A DNA stretch of 9,650 nucleotides from contig JALQUD010000032.1 in NCBI GenBank assembly GCA_023268595.1, forward strand, positions 1-9,650. The letters run 5' to 3'. The translations under genes and the position numbers were made by a program. The stretch comes from Candidatus Saccharimonadia bacterium. Lineage in GTDB: Bacteria; Patescibacteriota; Saccharimonadia; Saccharimonadales; UBA4665. The notes below the pieces were generated by a model. It worked only from the letters and a program-made list of their open reading frames with translations, was not told the origin of the DNA and did no database searches. Below are positions 1 through 5,452 of the stretch, in pieces. Position 1 is the stretch's first letter. Each line of letters begins with the position of its first letter.

Positions 1-1
1 C

Positions 2-457
2 GTAGGTCAAACTGCGGAGCGTGTAGATGCCATACTTGAACGCTATAAGTCCAAGCCTGAACATGCGCCTAAAAATTTGCGCGGTAAAAAGTTGGCTTTG
101 AGAGCTGATCTTTCCGAAGGCTATCCTAGTTTTTCTTCTCAAGAAAGCGCCAGAAGGTATGAAGTACTATTAGCAGAGAAGCTAGAAGGCCAAGGCTATA
201 AAATCTTTTCGAAAAGCCTATCTCGCAAATTGGGCGGTAGGAGTTTTGGTATGCGGGTACGTGGTAAACATATCGTTGCTGCCGCCGAACAGCGAACGGG
301 TGACTATAGGAACGAGGCTTTAAGCAAAAGCGTTGCAAAAGATCTATTTGCTTATGGGCGTAAGAAAAGTCATGAATGGAACGATGAGTCGGCCGAGGCT
401 TTTCAGCGTTCGCTTTTGGAGAAAATTCAGCGAAACAGAATTGATAGAGAGAGTTAA
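2..457 (+). CDS. 3' end of an unrecognised basic protein (5' truncated by window edge)
   Basis: An open frame runs in from the left edge (first full codon at base 2) to TAA at 455-457, about 151 residues visible. A TTG at 77 could start a 126-residue protein, but it has no ribosome site before it and the frame is open all the way to the edge, so I read this as the C-terminal part of a longer protein. The product is rich in Lys, Arg, Glu and Ser, with no transmembrane segment; the last 50 residues look helical and charged. No domain is recognised. The stop is one base before the inverted-repeat element at 459-551. Codon use is AT-leaning like fic and unlike the genes after 2540. It could belong to a mobile element, but nothing in the visible part proves this. 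Confidence 0.6.
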   Translation, partial: VGQTAERVDAILERYKSKPEHAPKNLRGKKLALRADLSEGYPSFSSQESARRYEVLLAEKLEGQGYKIFSKSLSRKLGGRSFGMRVRGKHIVAAAEQRTGDYRNEALSKSVAKDLFAYGRKKSHEWNDESAEAFQRSLLEKIQRNRIDRES

Positions 458-458
458 G

Positions 459-552
459 GGTTGCGCAGTGGCTCAATTAACGGGCAGGAGTTGGCGCAAT
501 TTATAAATTTCGTAGGCGATCAGGTTCCAACCCGACTGTACGTGCGCAACCA
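459..552 (+). other. tRNA-like structured element closed by a 9-bp inverted repeat
   Basis: GGTTGCGCA at 459-467 is the perfect reverse complement of TGCGCAACC at 543-551, closing about 94 bases, tRNA-like in size and ending in CCA at 550-552. Inside are a D-arm-like pairing (GCTC 471-474 with GAGT 488-491), an AT hairpin (498-502 with 505-509) and a T-arm-like TTCCAAC loop (525-531). No proper 5+7+5 anticodon arm can be drawn and the T-arm is too far from the acceptor-like stem, so it is not a functional canonical tRNA. It may be a degenerate tRNA, an attachment site or a small structured RNA. It lies directly after the upstream stop codon and before the hairpin at 550-591. Confidence 0.4.
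523..552 (+). repeat. Left copy of a 30-base repeat flanking the fic segment
   Basis: Bases 523-552 match 2065-2094 at 25 of 30 positions without gaps; all five differences are transitions. The shared core runs from GGTTCC through CCGACTG to GCAACCA. Each copy is followed by a hairpin with a T-rich 3' arm. The copies bracket about 1.5 kb containing fic. They could be attachment-site-like remnants of an inserted segment, or members of a dispersed intergenic family. Confidence 0.6.
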
Positions 553-591
553 AAGAAAAAGGATTACCGTAAGGTAGTCCTTTTTCTTTGG
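550..591 (+). terminator. 19-bp GNRA-capped hairpin, probable bidirectional terminator
   Basis: Bases 550-568 pair with 573-591 over 19 positions (one T-G wobble at 564/577), closed by the loop GTAA (569-572), a GNRA-type tetraloop in RNA. The arms carry an A-rich block (556-560) and a T-rich block (581-589), so transcripts from either strand would end in a stem plus U-rich tract. It would terminate transcription of the upstream gene and of the 459-552 element. The U tract lies inside the stem rather than after it, so an RNA-stabilising 3' structure is an alternative. Confidence 0.65.
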
Positions 592-731
592 CTTATGACG
601 CAAGGCTTGGTTCTGCGACTCGGCGGCGTAGCCGACGATAGTCGCAGGTCCGCTCGTAAGCAGCACGCGCAGATGCTTGCATCGAGCATGCTGCGCAGCT
701 GTGCCGGAGGCAGTCCCGCCCTCTCCAACCG
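592..731. other. Non-coding stretch with two large hairpins, candidate structured RNA
   Basis: No convincing gene lies between 458 and 931. Within it, CTGCGACT at 613-620 pairs perfectly with AGTCGCAG at 640-647, with an inner TCGGC/GCCGA pairing (620-624 with 631-635). A second hairpin at 663-704 pairs GCGCAG (667-672) with CTGCGC (691-696) and ATGCT (673-677) with AGCAT (685-689), with one bulged G at 690, extended by GCAC/GTGC (663-666 with 701-704). Together with the terminator at 748-768 this has the shape of a small structured RNA of about 170 bases. I cannot match it to RNase P, tmRNA, 6S or SRP RNA, and see no obvious promoter. Confidence 0.35.
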
Positions 732-748
732 TAAGCATATTGTAAAGA
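727..748 (+). repeat. Terminator-leader repeat, copy 1
   Basis: Bases 727-748 (AACCGTAAGC onward to GTAAAGA) match 2090-2111 at 19 of 22 positions, all three differences being transitions. In both places the block runs straight into a rho-independent terminator. It shows that the intergenic element before fic and the one after fic are related in their terminator-proximal parts. Confidence 0.55.
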
Positions 749-768
749 GGCCGTAGTGGCCTTTTTTT
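748..768 (+). terminator. Rho-independent terminator
   Basis: AGGCC (748-752) pairs with GGCCT (758-762) around the loop GTAGT, followed by a run of seven T (762-768). It ends the structured stretch 592-747 and insulates fic from anything upstream. Confidence 0.7.
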
Positions 769-779
769 ATAGCTAGGAA

Positions 780-931
780 AAGGAAAATACCCGGTTCCAT
801 ATTTTCCTCGAAGAAACTAACACAGCGTATTATTTTCCTTTTAGCTTTTAGAAGAAAATAAATGGTGATATAATTTCCCAATAGAAAATAAAGTTGAGCC
901 AAGTTGCCTAATAAAGCGGATAAGGAAAATA
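780..931 (+). promoter_or_regulatory. Array of AAGGAAAATA motifs upstream of fic, candidate operators
   Basis: AAGGAAAATA occurs exactly at 780-789 and 922-931, and its reverse complement at 831-840; AGGAAAATA reversed is at 800-808. The first pair (781-789 with 800-808) forms a perfect 9-bp dyad, and 829-840 with 922-933 a perfect 12-bp one. Two related AGAAAATAAA copies lie at 853-862 and 883-892. The motifs surround the -10 box, and the last contains the fic ribosome site and touches the start codon, so a protein bound there would block transcription or translation. Fic proteins of this layout carry a C-terminal winged helix, so autoregulation is a reasonable inference. Confidence 0.5.
866..874 (+). 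promoter_or_regulatory. Extended -10 promoter element of fic
   Basis: TGATATAAT is a perfect extended -10 (TG, one base, TATAAT at 869-874). No good -35 lies 17 bases upstream, as is usual for extended -10 promoters. Transcription would begin near 881, giving a leader of about 50 bases containing two of the AT-rich repeat motifs. Confidence 0.65.
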
Positions 932-2038
932 ATGGCAAAAGCACCGTATCAGCCGGAGAAACTTCCTCCTGAACTTGAACTAGCCCCTTTGATTAAGCTC
1001 GTTGCAGATGCTCGCGAGTCTGTTGCTAGATATGATGAAGCAGTGAAAAGGCTGCCTAATCCTGTTCTGATACGACGTGCTTTTGAGACCAAGGAAGCCG
1101 TACTAAGCTCAAAGATTGAGGGCACTCAAGCCACTCTTGAAGAGGTCCTGGAGTTTGATGCGGAAGAAATGGAGTCTGAAGAGAATGAGAAACAGCGCGA
1201 CTACAGAGAAATCAGTAATTACCGCAGGGCAATTCTTACTGGAAAGGAACTGCTTAAGGTAAAACCGCTTGACGAGAACACCATCAAAGATCTGCATAAG
1301 TTGCTGCTTAGTTCGGTTCGGGGTCGTGCTAAAACGCCTGGTGAATTTAGGCGTCATCAAGTGCATATTGGTCCTGCCGGTGCCACTATCGAGGAAGCAA
1401 GCTTCGTCCCTCCCGTCCACACTGAAGTGCCTCGTCTATTCTCGGAGCTAATTCATTATCTGCACGATGACGACCAGCCTGATAGGTTAGTCCAAGCTGC
1501 AATTGCCCATTTTCAATTCGAGGCTATTCACCCTTTCGGCGACGGAAATGGCCGTGTTGGCCGACTGTTAATCCCACTTTATCTCTATGACAAAGGTATT
1601 ACATCGCAGCCAAACCTTTATGTTTCAGAGTTTCTAGAAACACACCGGCGTGATTATTATGAACGTTTGAATAAAGTTAGCGAGGAAGGTGATTGGTCTG
1701 GCTGGATTGCTTTCTTCCTAAGGGCTGTAAGGGAGCAGGCAAAGGTATCGCGTCAGCGCGTAGAAAGAATTGAGAGTCTTTACAAAAGCCTACACGAACG
1801 ATTGCCCGAGTTTAACTCGATTTATGCCTCGTCGTTCCTTGAAGCGCTTTTTGTGCAGCCCGTATTCAAGCCTCAGGCTATCGGAGTGGCTGCTGGCATT
1901 AAGGGTAGTAAAACGCTCTATAGCTTAGTCGAAAAATTTGTTGAAGCGGGTCTAGTCCAAGACATAACTCCCGATAGGTCGCGCAACAAGACGTATGCTT
2001 TCGCAGCTTTGCTTAATATTCTGGAGTCGGACAGCTAA
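932..2038 (+). CDS. Fic family protein (class II, with N-terminal inhibitory motif and C-terminal winged helix)
   Basis: 368 residues. Fic domains usually transfer AMP from ATP to a hydroxyl side chain of a target protein. The catalytic motif HPFGDGNGRVGR is complete at 200-211, with catalytic His200 and the anion-binding Gly/Asn loop intact. Upstream, S59-x3-E63-G64 fits the [ST]xxxE[GN] inhibitory motif in the position that defines class II Fic proteins, where the Glu blocks productive ATP binding. The N-terminal 60 residues fit the Fic_N region; residues about 285-365 look like a winged helix (compact helices then a basic stretch ending DRSRNKTYAF). The start at ATG 932 has AAGGA at 922-926. 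No separate antitoxin gene is visible, as expected with a built-in inhibitory motif. It lies alone between a terminator at 748-768 and one at 2107-2134. The target protein cannot be told. Confidence 0.93.
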   Translation: MAKAPYQPEKLPPELELAPLIKLVADARESVARYDEAVKRLPNPVLIRRAFETKEAVLSSKIEGTQATLEEVLEFDAEEMESEENEKQRDYREISNYRRAILTGKELLKVKPLDENTIKDLHKLLLSSVRGRAKTPGEFRRHQVHIGPAGATIEEASFVPPVHTEVPRLFSELIHYLHDDDQPDRLVQAAIAHFQFEAIHPFGDGNGRVGRLLIPLYLYDKGITSQPNLYVSEFLETHRRDYYERLNKVSEEGDWSGWIAFFLRAVREQAKVSRQRVERIESLYKSLHERLPEFNSIYASSFLEALFVQPVFKPQAIGVAAGIKGSKTLYSLVEKFVEAGLVQDITPDRSRNKTYAFAALLNILESDS

Positions 2039-2064
2039 AGCTCCCAAGATTTCCGTGCGTATCG

Positions 2065-2094
2065 GGTTCCGATCCGACTGCACGTATGCAACCA
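2065..2094 (+). repeat. Right copy of the 30-base repeat flanking the fic segment
   Basis: Partner of 523-552 (25 of 30 identical). Here ATCGG (2061-2065) and CCGAT (2069-2073) form a tight hairpin, and CGTGC (2054-2058) pairs with GCACG (2080-2084) outside it, so the folded neighbourhood differs in detail from the left copy. The sequence continues directly into the terminator-leader repeat and the terminator. Confidence 0.6.
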
Positions 2095-2111
2095 TAAGCA
2101 CATCGTAAAGA
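2090..2111 (+). repeat. Terminator-leader repeat, copy 2
   Basis: Partner of 727-748 (19 of 22 identical, transitions only). It overlaps the end of the 30-base repeat at 2065-2094 and leads into the fic terminator. Confidence 0.55.
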
Positions 2112-2134
2112 CCCTTAATGAGGGTCTTTTTTTT
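2107..2134 (+). terminator. Rho-independent terminator of fic
   Basis: AAAGACCCT (2107-2115) pairs perfectly with AGGGTCTTT (2121-2129) around TAATG, followed by eight T in total (2127-2134). It lies 69 bases after the fic stop codon. Confidence 0.85.
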
Positions 2135-2135
2135 G

Positions 2136-2141
2136 TATACT
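2136..2141 (+). promoter_or_regulatory. Possible -10 box (TATACT) of the small membrane protein gene
   Basis: TATACT sits directly after the T run of the fic terminator, with TG at 2134-2135 just before it. Transcription would start about 2148-2149, only four or five bases before ATG 2153, where no ribosome site is visible. The -35 position falls inside the terminator stem and does not match the consensus. Confidence 0.35.
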
Positions 2142-2152
2142 TACGTGTATCT

Positions 2153-2467
2153 ATGACGAATTCTAAGAATGAAAAACAACCAACCAAAGTATCAAGGCGA
2201 TTCTGGCTGATCCTGGCTGCCGTACTGGCCGGTGCAACCGGTGTGGTTTTAGATCTTGTGTTCATACCAATAGAAAGGTTCAGACCGGAAGGGTGTGGTA
2301 GTGGGTACGTGCGCTTAAGTTTGTTAGTGGACGGCCGACAGCGAATGGAGCAGGCTAAGCGTGAGGCGAAGGCTAATGAGGAGATAGAACGGGAGCATCG
2401 CAAGAAGTATCCAGATGTGATGCTGGGCTGTCGGATAGTGACTGAATACAGATTATATGTGCTATAG
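2153..2467 (+). CDS. Small single-pass membrane protein, hypothetical
   Basis: 104 residues, not recognised. A basic N-terminus (residues 1-16, many Lys/Arg) is followed by one hydrophobic segment at about 17-38, then a soluble tail with a helical charged stretch (about 65-88, alternating Arg/Lys/Glu/Ala). The positive-inside rule would place the N-terminus in the cytoplasm and the tail outside. Two Cys (C48 and one near 94) lie in the predicted outside part and could form a disulfide. No ribosome site precedes ATG 2153. The coding case rests on an uninterrupted frame, the plausible membrane topology and its position between a terminator and the next gene; it could still be a chance frame. 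Confidence 0.5.
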   Translation: MTNSKNEKQPTKVSRRFWLILAAVLAGATGVVLDLVFIPIERFRPEGCGSGYVRLSLLVDGRQRMEQAKREAKANEEIEREHRKKYPDVMLGCRIVTEYRLYVL

Positions 2468-2469
2468 AG

Positions 2470-2534
2470 TTTAAGAAACGGTAAGATTCGCTTTCCATTG
2501 GTGGGAAATGTCACATCGTTTATTTAAGAACGGT
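2470..2534 (+). repeat. Pair of short direct repeats before the LOV kinase gene
   Basis: TTTAAGAAACGGT at 2470-2482 recurs as TTTAAGAACGGT at 2523-2534, differing by one A. The first follows the stop of the small membrane protein gene and the second immediately precedes the -10 box of the kinase. It could be a tandem regulator-binding site or the trace of a small duplication at the boundary between the AT-rich and GC-richer parts. Confidence 0.4.
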
Positions 2535-2535
2535 G

Positions 2536-2541
2536 TACTAT
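2536..2541 (+). promoter_or_regulatory. -10 box (TACTAT) of a probably leaderless light-sensor transcript
   Basis: TACTAT ends exactly six bases before ATG 2548, so transcription starting at the usual distance would begin at the A of the start codon. This TANNNT-N6-ATG layout is known for leaderless genes in Actinobacteria and Deinococcus. No ribosome site at a workable distance precedes ATG 2548. No convincing -35 is seen. Confidence 0.45.
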
Positions 2542-2547
2542 GAGGCT

Positions 2548-3678
2548 ATGGGCAAAAAGCTCGATACTGTCAATTCCATCAACAACCTGACCGACCCGCT
2601 TCTGAAGCGTACGTTCGAGGCCTCACGCAGTCCGCTGATCGTGACTGATAATTTGCGTCTCGACAACCCGATCATCTACAGCAACCAGGCATTTCTGGAT
2701 CTGTGCGGCTACGATCTGGACGAGGTCATCGGCCGTAACTGCCGGTTCCTGCAGGGTGATGACAGTGACGAGGAGGCTGTGGCGACGTTGCGCGAAGCCG
2801 TCGAACAAGGGACCGACGCCCGGGTGACGCTCAAGAACTACCGCAAGGATGGCGTGCCGTTCTGGAACGACCTCATCATGTCGCCCATCAAAGACGATGC
2901 AGGCAAGGTGACGCATTTCGTGGGTATGCAGCTGGATATCACCGACCGCATGGAGGCGCAGCAGGCGTTGGTGGCCAAGACGGAGCAGTTGGAGCAGTCC
3001 AATCATGAGCTGGAGCAGTTTACCTATGCTACATCGCATGACTTGCAGGAGCCATTGCGTATGATCAACAGCTATTTGCAGCTGATCCGTAAGCGCTATG
3101 GCGAGGAGTTCGATGAGGATGGCAATACCTTTCTGGATTTTGCCAGCGAAGGCGCCGACCGGATGCAGGCGTTGATCAACGACCTGTTGACGCTGTCGCG
3201 GCTGTCCGACGATAGCAGGCGGTATAAGAAGATCGCTATGCGCGAGGTGGTCGACCGGTCACTCAATAATCTGAAGCTGCTCGTGGAAGAGACAGGGACG
3301 ACCCTTACCATCGGCCGCTTGCCGACCATGTGCGTCGATCCGGTGCAGATAACCCAACTGTTTCAGAACCTGATCAATAACGCCATAAAGTACCGCCGAG
3401 CCGGTGTGAAGCCGGTGGTGGACATCTCGGCCCGCAAAGATGGTGGCAGCTATATTTTCACGGTCAAGGATAATGGTATCGGCATAGAGCCGAAACATTT
3501 CGACCGGGTGTTCACCATTTTTCAGCGTCTCCATACCCGTAGCGAATATCCGGGTACCGGTATCGGTCTTACCATCTGCGCCAAGATCATCAAACGGCAC
3601 AACGGTAGCATCTGGGTCGAATCGGAACCGGGCAAAGGGTCGTCGTTCATGTTCAGTATGCCGGTCGAGAGGGGATAA
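2548..3678 (+). CDS. LOV-domain sensor histidine kinase (blue-light photoreceptor)
   Basis: 376 residues from ATG 2548; a GTG at 2533 would add five. Residues about 18-134 form a LOV domain: GRNCRFLQG at 62-70 is the signature, with C65 the expected flavin-adduct cysteine. N97, N107 and Q128 are the flavin contacts; the C-to-N spacings (+32 and +10) equal those of YtvA. A short helical linker (about 135-157) leads to a HisKA domain with phospho-acceptor H164 in SHDLQEPLR, then an ATPase domain with N box N274/N277/N278, DNGIGIEP at 308-315 and GTGIGL at 336-341. It has no membrane segment, so it acts in the cytoplasm. Blue light should form a Cys65-flavin bond and change autophosphorylation of H164. 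The next gene, the likely phosphate acceptor, starts one base after the stop. Confidence 0.93.
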   Translation: MGKKLDTVNSINNLTDPLLKRTFEASRSPLIVTDNLRLDNPIIYSNQAFLDLCGYDLDEVIGRNCRFLQGDDSDEEAVATLREAVEQGTDARVTLKNYRKDGVPFWNDLIMSPIKDDAGKVTHFVGMQLDITDRMEAQQALVAKTEQLEQSNHELEQFTYATSHDLQEPLRMINSYLQLIRKRYGEEFDEDGNTFLDFASEGADRMQALINDLLTLSRLSDDSRRYKKIAMREVVDRSLNNLKLLVEETGTTLTIGRLPTMCVDPVQITQLFQNLINNAIKYRRAGVKPVVDISARKDGGSYIFTVKDNGIGIEPKHFDRVFTIFQRLHTRSEYPGTGIGLTICAKIIKRHNGSIWVESEPGKGSSFMFSMPVERG

Positions 3679-3679
3679 G

Positions 3680-4117
3680 ATGAATCAGGTAGATATTTTA
3701 TTGGTCGAGGATAATGAAGCGGACGTGGTGCTGGTGCGTGAAGCGCTCAAGGATGCCAAGGTGTACAATACGCTGCATGTAACCAAGGATGGTGATGAGG
3801 CGGTGGCGTTCCTGGAGGGTGACACCGATCAGAATCCGGGTACGGTCCGTCCCGGGCTGATCATGCTCGACCTGTACTTGCCAAAGCGCAGCGGTTTGGA
3901 CGTACTGAAGTTCATCAAGGGGCATGACGACCTCAAATCGATTCCGGTAGTGGTGATGACCAGCTCACAGGAGGAGACCGATATCGTCAGGGCTTACGAA
4001 CTGCAGGCTAATTGTTATGTCACCAAGCCGGTCGATTTTGACCAGCTTATTAACGTGGTAAAGACCATAGAAGGCTTTTGGCTGTCAGTCGTGCAATTAC
4101 CACCGGTTCAGAAATGA
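3680..4117 (+). CDS. Single-domain response regulator, Rcp1-like
   Basis: 145 residues, a lone receiver domain of the type found beside phytochrome-like kinases (Rcp1 family). Acidic pocket E10/D11, phospho-acceptor D64 in MLDLYLP, switch T94 and K116 in TKP are all present, so phosphorylation should work. The insertion between the third strand and helix (residues 47-58, Asp/Pro/Gly-rich) is typical of Rcp1. There is no DNA-binding or enzymatic output domain, so it must act by protein contact or pass its phosphate on. GAGGGG at 3669-3674 gives a ribosome site inside the end of the kinase gene, and the one-base gap implies translational coupling. Confidence 0.92.
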   Translation: MNQVDILLVEDNEADVVLVREALKDAKVYNTLHVTKDGDEAVAFLEGDTDQNPGTVRPGLIMLDLYLPKRSGLDVLKFIKGHDDLKSIPVVVMTSSQEETDIVRAYELQANCYVTKPVDFDQLINVVKTIEGFWLSVVQLPPVQK

Positions 4118-4124
4118 GATCGCC

Positions 4125-5294
4125 GTGGTCGAAGTATTATTAGTCGAGGACAATCCCGGTGATGCCCGGTTGATCGCCGAACATCTGCGTGAGACGAGCG
4201 ACCTGGTCAATGACTATCACGTGACCCATGTGGAGCGGGTCGATGATGCGGTGCGCAAGCTGACTGACGGCAGCAGGGTGGACATCATCTTGTCGGACAT
4301 CTCATTGCCCGATAGTGCCGGTGAAGATACGCTGATCGCGCTTAACCGGGCCGCCAAAGAAGTGCCGGTAATATTCATGACCGGCACGAACGATGAGGGT
4401 CTGGCGGTCAGCGCCATCCATAAAGGTGCTCAGGATTATCTGGTGAAAGGGCGGATCGATGGCGAGATATTGGCGCGGGCGATCCAGTATGCCATCGAGC
4501 GTAAAAAGTTCCAGAACCAGCTCAACGAAGCCGTCACCCGGGCACGGCTGGCCAGTCAGCGGGCTGAGTTGTTGGATAGCCAGAAACGCCAGCTTATCAA
4601 ACTCAACCGTTCAAAAGATGACTTCATTTCCATTGCCTCGCATCAGTTACGCACTCCGGCTACGGCCGTCAAGCAGTATGTCGGTATGTTCCTGGAGGGT
4701 TATGTCGGTGAGGTTTCGCCAGACCAGCAGGAAATCCTGAAGAAGGCTTATAAGAGCAACGAACGCCAGCTGACGGTTATCAACGAGCTTTTGAAGACCG
4801 CCCAGCTGGATGCGGCCGACTTCAGATTGGAGATGCGCAATTGTTCGGTCAATGAGCTGCTGGCCGAGAGCAAGGCCGACCTGGCGCCCATGTTGAAACT
4901 GCGTGAACAGCGCGTCACATTCCAAAAAACCGATGATGACCTGGCGTTGGCCGACTGTGACGAGCTCAGATTGGTGTTCGACAATCTGTTGGAAAATGCC
5001 AGCAAGTATTCCGAGAACGGTAAGCGTATCCGGGTCAGCACCATGTCTGCTAAAGGCATCATCAAGATCACGGTGGCCGACCAAGGGGTCGGTATCAAAC
5101 AGGAAGACCTGGGCTTGATCTTCGATAAGTTCAGCCGGGTGGACAATGCCATGTCCAGCACGGTCGAAGGCTCGGGGCTCGGCTTATACTGGGTCAAGCG
5201 CATCGTCGACCTGCACGACGGTACCATCGATGTGGAATCAACCCCTGGCAAGGGCAGTAAATTCACAGTCTGCCTGCCCTTGGCCCAGGCTTGA
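4125..5294 (+). CDS. Hybrid protein: N-terminal receiver plus C-terminal histidine kinase
   Basis: 389 residues from GTG 4125, which lies directly before the first receiver strand (VEVLLVEDN). Receiver about 1-120: acidic pair E8/D9, phospho-acceptor D58, Thr in FMTGT and Lys in VKG. A coiled-coil-like helix at about 125-165 leads to HisKA with H173 in SHQLRTP, then an ATPase domain with ENASKYS, DQGVGIKQED and GSGLGL. Receiver-first kinases of this kind can be switched by phosphorylation of their own receiver. In this operon the likely flow is LOV kinase to Rcp1-like regulator and/or to D58 here, then from H173 to an unlinked regulator; that order is inferred. The ribosome site is weak (GAGAT at 4116-4120), so coupling to the preceding gene, seven bases upstream, is likely. 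Confidence 0.9.
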   Translation: MVEVLLVEDNPGDARLIAEHLRETSDLVNDYHVTHVERVDDAVRKLTDGSRVDIILSDISLPDSAGEDTLIALNRAAKEVPVIFMTGTNDEGLAVSAIHKGAQDYLVKGRIDGEILARAIQYAIERKKFQNQLNEAVTRARLASQRAELLDSQKRQLIKLNRSKDDFISIASHQLRTPATAVKQYVGMFLEGYVGEVSPDQQEILKKAYKSNERQLTVINELLKTAQLDAADFRLEMRNCSVNELLAESKADLAPMLKLREQRVTFQKTDDDLALADCDELRLVFDNLLENASKYSENGKRIRVSTMSAKGIIKITVADQGVGIKQEDLGLIFDKFSRVDNAMSSTVEGSGLGLYWVKRIVDLHDGTIDVESTPGKGSKFTVCLPLAQA

Positions 5295-5336
5295 CAGCGT
5301 GATGCCGTAAAACGGCTGTCAAGTAAGCATTTCTTT
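5291..5336 (+). terminator. Possible terminator of the light-signalling operon
   Basis: TTGACA (5291-5296, overlapping the stop codon) pairs with TGTCAA (5317-5322), and inside it GCCGT (5304-5308) pairs with ACGGC (5312-5316) around AAA; a seven-base bulge lies on the 5' side. The following sequence is only moderately T-rich (TTTCTTT at 5330-5336), so termination may be partial. Confidence 0.5.
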
Positions 5337-5394
5337 ACATATAGCGAACTTTCGTACATACAAACCCCTCCCGGCTCATGCACACTGGTGTCTG

Positions 5395-5429
5395 ACAGAT
5401 AAGCCGAACGTATTTTGATTCGGATCTGT
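5395..5429 (+). promoter_or_regulatory. Bulged hairpin or operator upstream of the formaldehyde dehydrogenase gene
   Basis: ACAGAT (5395-5400) pairs with ATCTGT (5424-5429) and CCGAA (5404-5408) with TTCGG (5419-5423); a three-base bulge AAG is on the 5' side and the loop is ten bases. It lies 24 bases before ATG 5453, so it may be an operator or a leader hairpin. No strong promoter was recognised in 5323-5441; TTTACA (5334-5339) with TACATA (5355-5360) is a weak candidate. Confidence 0.35.
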
Positions 5430-5452
5430 GTAGTAGTCACGAAGGAGGGCAT

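Noticed and set aside
77..457. Complete 126-residue gene starting at TTG 77
   Set aside because: There is no ribosome site, and the same frame is open to the left edge, so the protein is more likely truncated by the window.
459..552. Functional tRNA gene
   Set aside because: Length, closing stem and CCA are suggestive, but there is no valid anticodon stem-loop, the acceptor-T spacing is wrong and the T-stem has a mismatch.
520..944. Minus-strand reading frames across the intergenic hairpins
   Set aside because: They run through terminators and inverted repeats, have odd composition, and show no domain or ribosome site; the repeated protein-like motif near 520-555 and 2060-2095 is just the 30-base repeat translated.
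458..2152. Integron attC sites or a CRISPR array
   Set aside because: AACC and GGTT edges recall attC, but the required core-site consensus is not met; there are no regularly spaced repeats for CRISPR.
2035..2514. 159-residue minus-strand frame opposite the small membrane protein
   Set aside because: It crosses the fic terminator and repeat, and its low-complexity Ser/Arg-rich composition looks like an antisense shadow. The + strand frame has a clean membrane topology, so that one was kept with modest confidence.
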